64,000 nucleotides of DNA, taken from positions 84,333 through 148,332 of the forward strand of contig JAGPCO010000003.1 in NCBI GenBank assembly GCA_018058095.1, given 5' to 3'. The notes below the pieces were generated by a model. The model was not told the origin of the DNA. It was given only the letters and a program-made list of their open reading frames with translations, and made no database searches. Below are positions 50,296 through 60,449 of this stretch, in pieces. The first letter of the stretch is position 1, and the number at the start of each line of letters is the position of its first letter. The DNA is from Kofleriaceae bacterium. Its GTDB lineage: Bacteria; Myxococcota_A; Polyangia; Haliangiales; Haliangiaceae. Position numbers and translations under genes: made by a program.

Positions 50296-52280
50296 CCGAG
50301 GAGCGCGGGCAGCTCCACCTGCTCACCCACCTGACGCGGATCGCGCTCGGGCTCGACCTGGCCGACGCGCGGGCGGCGGGGCAGGCCGACGCGGCGGCGC
50401 GGGCTCGCGCCGCGGTCATCGCCGTCGACGATGCGCTGGCCGAGCAGGAGGCCGAGGCGGCCGCCGTCGGGGTGGACCTGCCGATCGTGACGCTGGCGTC
50501 CCGCTTCGAGCTCGACGGCGCCAGCGTGCGCCTGCTGGTGGCGGCGGCCGTGCCAGGGCTCGACGTCGACCTCGCCATGCGCTGGCAGGTGCACGCTGGC
50601 GGCGACGAACCCGAGCGCCGGGTCCACCAGCTGATCGAGCTGCTCGCCCTCGACGAGGGCGACGGTCCGTGCCTGCTGGGCTTGCTCGCGGCGGACGGCC
50701 CCCTGCGCCGCGGCGACCTGGTCGAGCTGGTGACCGGGCCGGGCTGGGCGCGCGAGGCGCCGCTGCTGCAACGGCGGGTCTACGTGCCCGGCTGCATCGT
50801 CGCGGCCCTTCGGGGCGAGGAGGGCTTCGACTCCGACCTGGCCGGCGTCGCGACCCGCGTCGGCCCCGACCAGGTGGTGGCCACCGCCCGGCGCGAGCCC
50901 GCGCTCGACGCGGCCCTGGCGGATGGGCGGCGGCCCCTCGTCGTGGTCGGGGCGGCGGGTGTCGGCAAGGCCACCGCGGTCGCGGCCGCAGCGGCGCGGC
51001 TGGGTCGGCAGGTGGTGCTGGCCGAGCTGAGCCTGATCGTCGGGCCGCACGGCGCCTCACCCGAACCCGCCTTGCGCTCGTTGCGGGCCCTGACTCGGGA
51101 GGCGCGCCGCCTCGGCGACGTGCTGGTGCTGCGCGTCGAGGACGGCCTCACCACGGCGCCGGTCCAGGTCCAGCGGGCCGTGCTCGACCTGGCCGGGGTC
51201 GGCGGCGCCGTGTTGATCACCCGCTCCGCCGACCTGGCTCGTCGGCTCCGTGCGCCCGAGGTGATCGAGCTGGCCGGGCCCGACGCGGACGAGCAGCGGG
51301 ACCTGTGGCGGCGCCACCTGGGCCCGGCCGGCCTGGGCCTGGACCTCGACGCGGTGGTCGCCCGGTGTCCGCTTCCGGCCGGCGAGATCCGCGAGGCGGC
51401 GCAGCTGGCGCTGGGGCGGGCGCGCGGCCGGGGCGAGCTCGGCCGCGCCGGCCTCGAGCAGGCCGCGCGTGATCGCCTGCGCCACCGCCTGGGTGAGGTC
51501 GCGAGCGTGGTCACCACGTCGTTGACCTGGGCCGACCTGGTGGTGCGCGACGAGGTGCGCGCGCGGTTGCGCGAGATCGTGGCCGCGGTCGAGCACCGCG
51601 CGCTCGTCCTCGACGGCTGGGGCTTCGGCGCCATCCTGCCGTACGGCCGGGCCGTCAGCGCGCTGCTGGCCGGGCCCCCCGGCACCGGCAAGACCATGGC
51701 GGCGTCGCTCATCGCCCAGGAGCTCGGGCTCGAGCTGTTCCGGATCGACCTGTCGAAGATCGTGTCCAAGTGGCTGGGCGAGACCGAGAAGAACCTGGGC
51801 CTGGTGTTCGACGAGGCCGAGCGGGTCGGGGCGGTGCTGCTGTTCGACGAGGCCGACGCGCTCTTCGCGCGGCGGACCGAGGTCAAGAGCAGCAACGACC
51901 GCACCGCCAACCTCCAGGTCAACTTCCTGCTGCAGCGCCTCGAGCAGCACCCGGGCGTGGTCCTGCTGACCACCAACGCCCGGACCGGGATCGACGAGGC
52001 CTTCCTGCGCCGCCTGCGTTATCGCATCGAGTTCAGCGCGCCGGATGCGGCCGAGCGAGAGCTGCTGTGGCGGTCGATGATCCCGGCCCGGGCCCCGCTC
52101 TCCACCGACGTCGATCTGACCGAGGTGGCGGAGCGGTACGAGCTGGCGGGCGGCCACATCAAGAACGCGGTGGTCCGCGCCGCCTTCATGGCGGCCGAGC
52201 GCGGCGGCGAGATCGACCACGACACGCTCGTGCGCGCGGCCGCGCTCGAGTGGACCGAGCTGGGCAACCTACCAACCTGA
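50292..52280 (+). CDS. AAA+ ATPase, contractile-injection-system type
   Basis: A 662-residue protein with two P-loop modules. The first (GAAGVGKA, Lys226) is followed by no clear acidic Walker B. The second is a full AAA+ domain: SGPPGTGKT-like GPPGTGKT (Lys467), FDEADALF (Asp519, Glu520), LLTTNARTGIDEAFLRRL sensor and Arg-finger region. The N-terminal winged-helix-like part and WGFGAILPYGRAVSALLAG before Walker A match the ATPases found in extracellular contractile injection clusters (Afp15-like). No sheath, tube or baseplate gene is in this window. It is coupled to the 170-residue gene, and the effector-like gene follows after 12 bases. Confidence 0.85.
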   Translation: MTEERGQLHLLTHLTRIALGLDLADARAAGQADAAARARAAVIAVDDALAEQEAEAAAVGVDLPIVTLASRFELDGASVRLLVAAAVPGLDVDLAMRWQVHAGGDEPERRVHQLIELLALDEGDGPCLLGLLAADGPLRRGDLVELVTGPGWAREAPLLQRRVYVPGCIVAALRGEEGFDSDLAGVATRVGPDQVVATARREPALDAALADGRRPLVVVGAAGVGKATAVAAAAARLGRQVVLAELSLIVGPHGASPEPALRSLRALTREARRLGDVLVLRVEDGLTTAPVQVQRAVLDLAGVGGAVLITRSADLARRLRAPEVIELAGPDADEQRDLWRRHLGPAGLGLDLDAVVARCPLPAGEIREAAQLALGRARGRGELGRAGLEQAARDRLRHRLGEVASVVTTSLTWADLVVRDEVRARLREIVAAVEHRALVLDGWGFGAILPYGRAVSALLAGPPGTGKTMAASLIAQELGLELFRIDLSKIVSKWLGETEKNLGLVFDEAERVGAVLLFDEADALFARRTEVKSSNDRTANLQVNFLLQRLEQHPGVVLLTTNARTGIDEAFLRRLRYRIEFSAPDAAERELLWRSMIPARAPLSTDVDLTEVAERYELAGGHIKNAVVRAAFMAAERGGEIDHDTLVRAAALEWTELGNLPT

Positions 52281-52292
52281 CGAGGAGGCACC

Positions 52293-54185
52293 ATGGCTGA
52301 CCCCGACACCGCGACCGAGAAGAAGACGTTGCTCGAGCTGGGCGAGGTCATCGCCGAGGGCGAGAGCGCGCGCGGGGGCTACGACGCCTACAACGCCGGC
52401 AACAAGGCGACCGGGGCTGGCGGCAAGGCGGGCCGGGTGCTGCACTCCGGCGTCAAGGACCTGTCGGCCTTCACGGTGGACCAGATCCTGGCCAGCAGCG
52501 ACAGCCTGACCGGGCGCGATGCCCGTCGCATCTTCGCCGCCGGCAAGTACCAGGTGATCACCGACACCCTGCGCGCCGCCAAGGCCCACCTCGGCCTGAC
52601 CGGCTCCGAGCGCTTCACCCCGGCGCTGCAGGAGAAGATCTTCGTGCAATACCTGATCGGCAAGAAGCGGCCGGAGATCGGCGCGTACATCACCCGCGGC
52701 GTCGGCACCTCGGAGGACGCGACCTACGCCGCGGCCAAGGAGTGGGCGTCGATCGAGGTGCCGGCTGGACGTCGGATCTCGGCCAAGCGTGGTGGGCTGA
52801 TCTCCAACGGGCGCCTCAGCTTCTACCAGGCGCCCGGGGTCAACTCGGCCAAGGCAGGGTCTGGCGTCAAGACGAAGACCGCGCTGGAGCGGGCTCGCGC
52901 CGCCTTCGCCGGCGGGAAGGGCGACGGCGGCGGCGGGCTCGATCAGCTCGACCAGCTCGAGCCGATCGGGGGCGGCGAGGTCGTCGCCAGCGAGGGCGCG
53001 GGCGCCGGGGCCAGCCTGGGTGGTGAGCTCGAGGCTGGGGCCGCGGTCGAGGGGACGTTCTCGGTCGACGTCAGCGTGTCCGAGCTGACCCCGGTCGGGC
53101 CGGGGCACCTCATCGCCGGCAGCGTCGGCCGATCCGGGCGCAACCATCACCACGACGTCGGGGTCATCCAGCGCGCGCTGGCGGCGAGGGGGCACGACCC
53201 CGGGCCGATCGACCACAAGGTCGGACCCAGGACCATCGGCGCGATCGTCGGCTTCCAGCGGGGCTTCATGCGGCGCCCCGACGGGCTGATCGAGGTCGGC
53301 CGCGTGACCGAGCAACACCTGGCGCACGGCCTACCCGCACCGGGAGGCGACGCCGCCTCCGTCACCGCCGAGGTCGACCTCGAAGGCCAGGTCGAGGCCG
53401 GCGCTGGCCTGGGTGTGGAGCTGGCGGCCGACGACGGTGTGGCCGGGGCCGAGCTCGCGGGGGGCGGGGTGGCGGCCCAGGACGAGGTCACCCAGGCGGC
53501 GGGTGATCTGGCCTCGCTGATGGCCCGAGGCCGGCTGAGCGCCGCCGAGCTCGCCCTGGCTCGCCGGCTCATCGCCGCCGAGCCGCGCGCCACGCGCCCG
53601 GCGCTGTATCGCGCCCTGCAGGGCAAGGTGGTGTACGCCAACCAGCGCGACAACCAGGCGACCTTACACGGCGCCCGGATCGAGGCCCCGTCCGGGACGA
53701 TGTGTAACCTGACCTCGCTGGCGATGTGCCTCCAGTACCTCGGCATCCCGAATCCTCATCCGGCCATGCAGTACGAAGACGCCCTCGAGCGGGTCAGGCA
53801 AGAGCGCGGCTTCGCGGCCCGGACCGATCCGAAGGGCTGGAGCGCCGTCGCGCGCGCCCTCGGAGCCGAGGTCGACATGCTGTCGTGGGGCGGCGCGCGC
53901 GATCGGACCTGGTGGACCGGCACCGTCGGCGCGGCGCTGGCGGCCGGCCGCTCGGTCATGTGCTCGATCACCGGCCACATCGTGCGCGTGCAGGCGGTGC
54001 AAGCCGACGGCGTCGTCGTCGATGACCCGTACGGCAAGCGCGCCTTGCTGCCCGGCGGCAAGGGCCGCTGGCGCCATCTGGGCGCCAACACCGGGGCGAA
54101 CCCCAGCGCCGGCGAGGACGTGACCTGGACCTGGGACCAGGTCGAGCCCCACCTGTTCCTGTGGGTTGCCTCGTTCTCGCGTTGA
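52293..54185 (+). CDS. Lysozyme / peptidoglycan-binding / C39-like peptidase fusion
   Basis: A 630-residue protein with three parts. Residues about 10-165 resemble phage endolysin muramidases (GESARGGYDAYN, AAGKYQVI, LQEKIFVQYLI). About 285-345 resemble a peptidoglycan-binding domain (VIQRALAARGHDPGPIDHKV). About 455-630 look like a C39-type papain-fold peptidase, with Cys471 in MCNLTSLAM, His562 in TGHIVRV and Asp577/578 in VDDPYGK. A Gly/Glu/Ala-rich linker lies at 210-275. There is no signal peptide, which fits delivery by an injection device or lysis. GAGGAGG stands six bases before the ATG at 52,293. Confidence 0.8.
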   Translation: MADPDTATEKKTLLELGEVIAEGESARGGYDAYNAGNKATGAGGKAGRVLHSGVKDLSAFTVDQILASSDSLTGRDARRIFAAGKYQVITDTLRAAKAHLGLTGSERFTPALQEKIFVQYLIGKKRPEIGAYITRGVGTSEDATYAAAKEWASIEVPAGRRISAKRGGLISNGRLSFYQAPGVNSAKAGSGVKTKTALERARAAFAGGKGDGGGGLDQLDQLEPIGGGEVVASEGAGAGASLGGELEAGAAVEGTFSVDVSVSELTPVGPGHLIAGSVGRSGRNHHHDVGVIQRALAARGHDPGPIDHKVGPRTIGAIVGFQRGFMRRPDGLIEVGRVTEQHLAHGLPAPGGDAASVTAEVDLEGQVEAGAGLGVELAADDGVAGAELAGGGVAAQDEVTQAAGDLASLMARGRLSAAELALARRLIAAEPRATRPALYRALQGKVVYANQRDNQATLHGARIEAPSGTMCNLTSLAMCLQYLGIPNPHPAMQYEDALERVRQERGFAARTDPKGWSAVARALGAEVDMLSWGGARDRTWWTGTVGAALAAGRSVMCSITGHIVRVQAVQADGVVVDDPYGKRALLPGGKGRWRHLGANTGANPSAGEDVTWTWDQVEPHLFLWVASFSR

Positions 54186-54234
54186 CGCGGGCAGGTGCAG
54201 TACGCTGCCACGGCCGCCCGCGGGGGTGGAGCCC

Positions 54235-57200
54235 ATGGCCCACAGCGAGGAAGAGGAGGCGGCGCAGGAGGCGGCTCGGGCCCGCGCCGCGGCGCCGACC
54301 GCGCCGGCGCAGCCGCCTGGGGCCGCGCGCTGGATGGCCAACACCGTCGACGCCCGCGGCGCTGCCATCGGCGCCGCGGTCACGGTGCCGGCGCAGCCGT
54401 CGGCGCTCGACCTGGCGGCGGCGCAGCCGGGGGTCGCGCTGGCGGGTCGGCGCTTCGTCGAGACCATCGAGCTCGGGCGGGGCGGCATGGGGCGGGTGGT
54501 CGAGGCCATCGATCGTGCGCTCGACCGCCGCGTCGCGATCAAGCACTCGCTGGCGGTGGCGCCGACCGACCTCGCGCTGTTCGAGCGTGAGGTGCGCATC
54601 ACGGCGCGCCTGCAGCACCCCAACATCGTCCCCGTCCTCGACGTCGGCCAGGACGACGACGGCCATCCGTTCTACGTCATGCGCAAGATCGACGGCGAGG
54701 CGCTGGCCATCCGGGTCGCGGCGGCCACCAGCGCGGCCGCGCGGCTGGCGCTGGTCCCGGCCCTGCTCGGGGCCGTCGACGCCGCCGCCTACGCCCACGC
54801 CCAGGGCATCGTCCACCGCGACATCAAGCCGTGGAACATCCTGCTCGGCGCGTATGGCGAGACCCTGCTCATCGACTGGGGCATCGCGCTCGAGGTCGAG
54901 GCGGTCGAACCGGCGGCGACGGCGGCGGCGGTGGTGGCCGGGCACGTGCACCAGACCCGGTTCGGCGCCGCGGTCGGGACGCCCGGCTTCCTGGCGCCCG
55001 AGCAGGCGCGCGGCGAGGCGGCCGGCCCGCCGTCCGACGTGTACTCGCTCGGCGCGACCCTGTACCACGTGTTGACCGGGGTGACGCCATTCGCCACGAC
55101 CCAGCCGACCTCGGCCATCGAACACGCCGCCAGCGGGACGCTGCCGGACCTCGCGCTGATTCCGCCCGAGGTGCCGCCGGCGCTGACCGCCATCCTGCGC
55201 AAGGCCCTGGCGGCCGAGCCTGGCGCCCGCTACGCCAGCGCGGGCGAGCTGGCGGTCGACCTGCGCCGGTTCCTGGCCGGCCAGCTGGTGGCCGCACACG
55301 CGTACACCTCGCGCGAGCTGCTGGGGCGCTGGCTGCGCCGGCACCGCGCCGCGGTGGCGGTGGCGGCGGTGGCGCTGGTGGTGGTGGCGACGGTGGCCGT
55401 GGTCGCGCTGCGGCGGGTCGTGGCCGATCGCGACCGCGCCCGCCGGGCCGAGGCGGTGGCGACGGCGCGCGCCGACGAGCAGCTGGTCGAGCGCGCCCGC
55501 GGCTTGCTCGAGCGTGACGGCACCAGCGCGGTGGCCGTGCTGCGGGACCTGCGGGCGGCGTCGCCGCTGTGGCCGGTGGCCCAGGCCATCACCCGCGCCG
55601 CGGTGGCGCAGGGCGTCGACCGGGTGATCGACCGCCACCACGACTTCATCACCGGGCTGGCGTTCTCGCCCGACGGCCGCTGGCTGGCGTCGGCCGGATC
55701 GGCCATCAAGCTGCACGAGGTGGCGACCGGCGCGACCCGGGTGCTGGCGATGCGACACGCCACCGAGCTGTTGTGGCGGGACGCCCGCACGCTGGTGTTC
55801 GTGAACGCCGGCTCCGGCAAACGCTCCGAGCTCGGGCTGCTCGACCTCCCGACCGGCGACGTCCGGTTGCTCGACGAGCCGGCGGCCAAGCAGGTCGCGG
55901 TGCTGGGCGACCGCCTGTTCGTGCGTTCGGAGGAGGGCGCGCTGGTCAGCTACGGACCGGACCTGGTCCGGGTGCCCTGGTTCACGAGCGGCGTGCGGGT
56001 GATGGCGGCCAATGAAGGCCGGGTCGTGATCCTCTCCAGCTCCGAATTCCTGGTACTGGAGACCACCAGCCAGGCGGGTCAGGTGCCCCCGGTGCAGCCG
56101 CCGGAGCGCCCGACCCTGAGCGGCCTGGTCAGCCTGTCGGCGGACGGGCAGAGGGTGGCGGCCGGGGTCGGCCTCGACGAGATCGGCGAGTGGGAGGTGG
56201 CGACCGGGCGCCGGCTTCGCACCATCCGCTGGCCCGCGCGTGGCCTGCGCAACCTCGAGTACGTCGGCGAGACCCTGCACGGCTGGATCAGCGACGGCCA
56301 GGGCTTCGTGCAGTTCGAAGGCGACAGCGTGCGCTCGAGCTGGTTGGTGGACGAGCTCGGGCCCGGCGTGTTCATCGACCACATCTACGGCTACGACGGG
56401 GGTGCGCTGCTGGCCACCGATGGTGGGCAGCTGGCGCTGGTGCGGGGCGCCGCCATCACCGTCCTGCCGCGCCGGACGGTCCTGGTGACGCGCGTCGGGG
56501 TGGCCCCGGACGGGCGTAGGGCGGCGCTCGGCGGCAGCGACGGCACCGTCTCGCTGATCGATCTTGCGGCGATCACCACGCAGCAGTGGCAGGTACCGGC
56601 CGACACCCAGGTGCTCGCCGCCGACGCCAAGAGCGCGCTGTACGCGGTGCCCGGCCCTGGCGATCCGGTCGACCTCGGTACCACCCGGCCGAAGACGTTA
56701 CACGTCCTCGACTTTGCCACCGGCCAGGACCGGGAGTTGACCACCGACGGCGCGCCGATCCTGTGGGGGGTGCTCGTGGGGCCGGTGGCGGCGACCTACA
56801 GCTGGACCGGGGCTTCGCAGCTGGCGCGATGGGACCGCGCCTCCGGGCGCCCGCTCGCCCCGGTGTCCAGGGCGGCGCACGTCGTCATCCACGACCAGAC
56901 CATCTTCCACGTCGACCCGGCCGGGGTGGTGTGGTCGCGGCCGGCCGCCGCCGACGACGACGCGGCGATCCGACTGGGGCAGCTGCCGGCGCGCGCGGAT
57001 GGCCGCTTCATCATGCAGCTGCACCTCGTCGCCGGCCGGCCCCTGGTGGCGCTGGCCCAGCAAGACCTGCCCGACCGGTTCTTCGCGGTCGGCGAGACCG
57101 GCCTGACCGAGCTCGACCTCGGGATCCAGCAGCAGTACGTCGTCGTCGATGGGGCCGTTGGTGCCACGTCGTGGTGGGCGCACGTCCCCGGTCAGCGGCA

Positions 57201-57720
57201 GCTGTGGGCGGTCCGGCCCGGCCAGCCGGCCCGGACGCTCACCATTGGCGATGGGATCCATTCGGTCCTGCCGCGGCCAGACGGCGCGTGGGTCGTGGTG
57301 AAGGGTGGGCTGGTCGTGGTGGACGCCGACGCCCACGTGGTCAGCCAGCACCCGGCGCCCTTCACCAAGGGCGTGGGACCAAACGGCGTCATCATCGACG
57401 ACCTCAACGGCGGGCGCGAGTTCGACCCCGTGACCGCGACCCGGCGCCTGCTGGCCGCGCCGGGTCGGATCGTCCAGGCCTGGGCCCCGGATGACGGCCG
57501 GTCGATCGTCGCCATCGTCGAGCAGGAGCGCGACCGGGTGATCGTCCGCTGGGACGATCCGCTGCCGGTCGAGGCGGCGCTCACGCCGGCTGCCCTGAGC
57601 GCCCTCACCAACGGGCGGATGACGGGCGCCGACGACCGGATCGAGTGGGACGGCCTCGGTGGGGACCCGCTGTCGATCCTCGCCACCGTCCGCGAGCGCA
57701 TCGACGAGCAGGCGCGCTGA
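54235..57720 (+). CDS. Ser/Thr protein kinase with C-terminal beta-propeller
   Basis: A 1161-residue membrane kinase. The domain at about 75-345 has GRGGMGRVVEA, VAIKH, HRDIKPWN (194-201) and DWG (214-216) in place of DFG, a variant common in myxobacterial kinases, then GTPGFLAPEQ. A transmembrane helix lies at about 372-392, followed by a short coiled part and a long WD40-like propeller (GLAFSPDGRWLAS, ISLSADGQRV-type repeats). It is the last gene of the ATPase/lysozyme group, and the FHA activator upstream would be a natural substrate. The ATG at 54,235 was chosen for GGGGGTGGAG upstream; earlier in-frame ATGs overlap the previous gene. Confidence 0.9.
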   Translation: MAHSEEEEAAQEAARARAAAPTAPAQPPGAARWMANTVDARGAAIGAAVTVPAQPSALDLAAAQPGVALAGRRFVETIELGRGGMGRVVEAIDRALDRRVAIKHSLAVAPTDLALFEREVRITARLQHPNIVPVLDVGQDDDGHPFYVMRKIDGEALAIRVAAATSAAARLALVPALLGAVDAAAYAHAQGIVHRDIKPWNILLGAYGETLLIDWGIALEVEAVEPAATAAAVVAGHVHQTRFGAAVGTPGFLAPEQARGEAAGPPSDVYSLGATLYHVLTGVTPFATTQPTSAIEHAASGTLPDLALIPPEVPPALTAILRKALAAEPGARYASAGELAVDLRRFLAGQLVAAHAYTSRELLGRWLRRHRAAVAVAAVALVVVATVAVVALRRVVADRDRARRAEAVATARADEQLVERARGLLERDGTSAVAVLRDLRAASPLWPVAQAITRAAVAQGVDRVIDRHHDFITGLAFSPDGRWLASAGSAIKLHEVATGATRVLAMRHATELLWRDARTLVFVNAGSGKRSELGLLDLPTGDVRLLDEPAAKQVAVLGDRLFVRSEEGALVSYGPDLVRVPWFTSGVRVMAANEGRVVILSSSEFLVLETTSQAGQVPPVQPPERPTLSGLVSLSADGQRVAAGVGLDEIGEWEVATGRRLRTIRWPARGLRNLEYVGETLHGWISDGQGFVQFEGDSVRSSWLVDELGPGVFIDHIYGYDGGALLATDGGQLALVRGAAITVLPRRTVLVTRVGVAPDGRRAALGGSDGTVSLIDLAAITTQQWQVPADTQVLAADAKSALYAVPGPGDPVDLGTTRPKTLHVLDFATGQDRELTTDGAPILWGVLVGPVAATYSWTGASQLARWDRASGRPLAPVSRAAHVVIHDQTIFHVDPAGVVWSRPAAADDDAAIRLGQLPARADGRFIMQLHLVAGRPLVALAQQDLPDRFFAVGETGLTELDLGIQQQYVVVDGAVGATSWWAHVPGQRQLWAVRPGQPARTLTIGDGIHSVLPRPDGAWVVVKGGLVVVDADAHVVSQHPAPFTKGVGPNGVIIDDLNGGREFDPVTATRRLLAAPGRIVQAWAPDDGRSIVAIVEQERDRVIVRWDDPLPVEAALTPAALSALTNGRMTGADDRIEWDGLGGDPLSILATVRERIDEQAR

Positions 57721-57724
57721 GGCT

Positions 57725-57738
57725 CGAACCGCGGTTCG
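57725..57738. terminator. Palindrome just after the kinase stop
   Basis: CGAACCGCGGTTCG, a perfect palindrome four bases after the TGA at 57,720. It can form a five-base stem. There is no T tract, so it is only a candidate. Confidence 0.35.
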
Positions 57739-57740
57739 CC

Positions 57741-57806
57741 GGGTGGGCCCTCGAGGTGCCAGCTCGGGCGGCCGCGCGGGCCCGGGTGGTCCCTCGGGGT
57801 ACCAGC
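57741..57806. repeat. 23-base direct repeat upstream of acylase gene
   Basis: Two copies at 57,741-57,763 and 57,784-57,806 differ at three positions, about two turns of helix (43 bases) apart start to start. They lie between the kinase stop and the acylase start, so they could be operator sites. Confidence 0.6.
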
Positions 57807-57882
57807 GGCGCCGGCTTGGGCCCGGCCCGGCGAGGGGTTGCGGCCCGGCCCGGCGCTTGCGTCAGGACCGCGCGGAGGTCCC

Positions 57883-60444
57883 ATGCTGCACCCTCGTCTG
57901 CGCCGCCGGCGCCGGCTGCTGTCCTGCCTGTCGTGCCTGTCCTGCCTGCTCGTCGGTGCCGCCTGCGGTGGCGACCCGGACCCGAGCGGGGCGGCCGACG
58001 CCGCCGGTGACCTCGTCGACGCCGCCGGGCCGGCGACCGGGGTCGACCTGGTGCGCGACGCGCGCGGCGTGCCGCACCTGTACGCCGCGTCGATGCAGCG
58101 GGCGATGTTCGGGCTGGGCTTCGCCAGCGCCCACGACCGCCTGTTCCAGATGGTGCTGCGGCGGGCGACCATGCGCGGCCGCCTGGCCGAGCTGTTCGCC
58201 GTGCCGGGCGGCACCCCGGCCGCCGACGCCTTCAACGCGCGCCTGATCGACAGCGACCGCGCGGTGCGGACGCTCGGCTACGCCAGCCACGCCGAGGCCG
58301 TCGCGCCGGCGTTGCCCGGTGACGTGCCGGCGCTGCTGGCCGCCTACGCCGATGGCGTCAACGCGTACCTGGCCGACCCCGGCGCCGTCGTCGCGCCGGC
58401 GCTGCAGGCGCTCGGCCTGGGCGACGCGCCGCCCGAGCCGTGGACCCCGGCCGACTCGCTGCTGGCGTGGGACTGGGTCGGCTACCACTTCACCTCCGCT
58501 CGCGGCGCGCTGCAGGCCGAGCTCGACGCCTACGTGTGCGCCAGCGGCGGCGCGTGCGCGCCGACCCCGCCGTGTGAGCTGCCCATCGACGAGGACGCGG
58601 CGGTCGTCCCGCCTCACGCCGAGTGGCCGCCCGGATCGGGGCAGATGGTCAAGGTCGCGCCGCCGGGGGCGGTGGTGCGGCCCGACGTGGTGATCAAGGC
58701 CAGCCACGGCTGGGTCGTCGCCGGCACGCGCACCACCACCGGCAAGCCGGTGCTGGTCGGCGAGCCGCAGCTCACGCTGGAGGCGCCATCGACCTGGTAC
58801 GAGGCGCACCTGTTCGCCGACGGCGTCGACGTACGCGGGGTCGGCCTGGCCGGCGCGCCTGGCATGCTGGTGTTCTGGAACCAGCACCTGGCGCAGACGG
58901 TGACCGCCGGTGGCGCCGACAACGGCGACCTGGTGCGGCTGCGCCTGAGCCCTGACGGCACCAGCTACCTCGTCGATGACGTGGCGCGGGCCATCACCAG
59001 CCACGACGAGAGCATCCTGGTGCGCCACGGCGAGGTGGTGCCGCTGACCGTGCGCCGGACCGAGTTCGGGCCGATCGTCGACGGCATCCTCACCGGCGGC
59101 CCGGTCGGCGTCAGCTTCGCGGCCCGCCTGGTCGAGCAGGCCGACCCGAGCAGCCACTCGATCGTCGCCGGCCTCGAGGCCATGCGCGCCACCTCGCTGG
59201 CGACGTACCAGGCCGCGCTCGCGCACTGGGTCAGCCCCGGCGTCAACGCGCTGTACGCCGGCGTCGACGCCGGCGCCGATCCGGCCGACCCGGGCCACGT
59301 CGCCTACCACGCGCTGCTGCGTATCCCCGACCGGGTCCGGATCAGCCGGGGTGGGCGCGACCTGACCGGCCGCTTTCCGATCGACGGCAGCACCGCCGCC
59401 GCGGTGTGGACCACGCTGCTGCCGGCGGCGTGGAGCCCACACCTGGTCGACCCGCCGGCCGGCTATCTGTTCTCCGGCAATCACCTGCCGGTCGGGTCGT
59501 GGTTCGACGGCGTGGTGTACAGCGGGCTGGCCGGCAACGGCGACACCTACCGCAGCCTGCGCGTGCGGCAGCGCCTGGCCGAGCTGCTGCCGCCCGGCGG
59601 CGCCGCGGTCACGCCGGCGGCGATCCACGCCATGCACGTCGACGATCAGCAGGACGCGGCCCGCCTGCTGCACGACCTGCTGGTGTACCTGGCCGGGCGC
59701 GGGGTCGGCGCCGACCCGGGCGACGTCACGGCCGAGCCGGTCGATCGCGGGCAGCGCGCCGCGCGCCTGCGGCTGGGCCTGACCGCGTGGCTGGCCGCCG
59801 GCGGCCACCTGCGCACCCGCGACGTGCGGGCCCAGGTGGCGGCAACGATGATCACCACCCTCGCGCAGCTCGCGCGCTGGCAGGCCAGCCCGGTGGTGGC
59901 CTGCCGCTACGGCGGCGGGCAGGGCGGCGCGGCGTGGATGCTCAAGGACTTCGCGCTCGACCCGGCGGCGACGACGACCCCGGCGGTGGCGGACCTGGTG
60001 CTGCGCACCGCCGACGCGGCGTGGACCGCGCTGCGTCCCGGCCTGCCCGGGGCCGACCCGGCCAGCTGGGACGCGCCGGTCGCGGTGGCCGATCGCCTCA
60101 TCCGCTACCAGGTCAACTTCACCTGCCTGCGCCCGGGGCAGGGCGGCTCGTGCTCGCTCGACCCGACCCACGAGACCCGGGTCGGGCTCGACGCCGCCTT
60201 CGTCGACAGCCTCAACTCAGCGCACGGCTCGAGCTACCCACTCACCGTCGACCTGGCCGATCCGGAGGCGACCCGGGCCCTGCTGCCGCCGGGGGTGAGC
60301 GAGGACCCGGCCTCGCCGTTCTTCCACGACGGCCTGGCGGCGATCGTCGCCAAGGCCGCCGGCGATGCCGACGCCATCCCGGCGGCGCCGCGGGCGCGGG
60401 CCACGGTGGAGGCCAGCGCCACCAGCAGCCAGCACCTCGAGTGA
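57883..60444 (+). CDS. Penicillin acylase family lipoprotein (Ntn hydrolase)
   Basis: An 853-residue exported enzyme of the penicillin/acyl-homoserine-lactone acylase family. The lipobox is VGAAC after a triple LSC repeat in the signal peptide. The alpha part (YADGVNAYL, AWDWVGYHF) precedes the processing site KAS-HGWVVAG, where Ser274 would be the new N-terminal nucleophile. Relatives usually read S-N-N-W or S-N-x-W, so the H-G is unusual. GEPQLTLEAPSTWYEAHL continues the fold, and a C-terminal pair of Cys is also present. It may cleave amide bonds of lactones, antibiotics or lipopeptides. CGGAGGT stands just before the ATG at 57,883. Confidence 0.85.
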   Translation: MLHPRLRRRRRLLSCLSCLSCLLVGAACGGDPDPSGAADAAGDLVDAAGPATGVDLVRDARGVPHLYAASMQRAMFGLGFASAHDRLFQMVLRRATMRGRLAELFAVPGGTPAADAFNARLIDSDRAVRTLGYASHAEAVAPALPGDVPALLAAYADGVNAYLADPGAVVAPALQALGLGDAPPEPWTPADSLLAWDWVGYHFTSARGALQAELDAYVCASGGACAPTPPCELPIDEDAAVVPPHAEWPPGSGQMVKVAPPGAVVRPDVVIKASHGWVVAGTRTTTGKPVLVGEPQLTLEAPSTWYEAHLFADGVDVRGVGLAGAPGMLVFWNQHLAQTVTAGGADNGDLVRLRLSPDGTSYLVDDVARAITSHDESILVRHGEVVPLTVRRTEFGPIVDGILTGGPVGVSFAARLVEQADPSSHSIVAGLEAMRATSLATYQAALAHWVSPGVNALYAGVDAGADPADPGHVAYHALLRIPDRVRISRGGRDLTGRFPIDGSTAAAVWTTLLPAAWSPHLVDPPAGYLFSGNHLPVGSWFDGVVYSGLAGNGDTYRSLRVRQRLAELLPPGGAAVTPAAIHAMHVDDQQDAARLLHDLLVYLAGRGVGADPGDVTAEPVDRGQRAARLRLGLTAWLAAGGHLRTRDVRAQVAATMITTLAQLARWQASPVVACRYGGGQGGAAWMLKDFALDPAATTTPAVADLVLRTADAAWTALRPGLPGADPASWDAPVAVADRLIRYQVNFTCLRPGQGGSCSLDPTHETRVGLDAAFVDSLNSAHGSSYPLTVDLADPEATRALLPPGVSEDPASPFFHDGLAAIVAKAAGDADAIPAAPRARATVEASATSSQHLE

Positions 60445-60449
60445 GGCGA

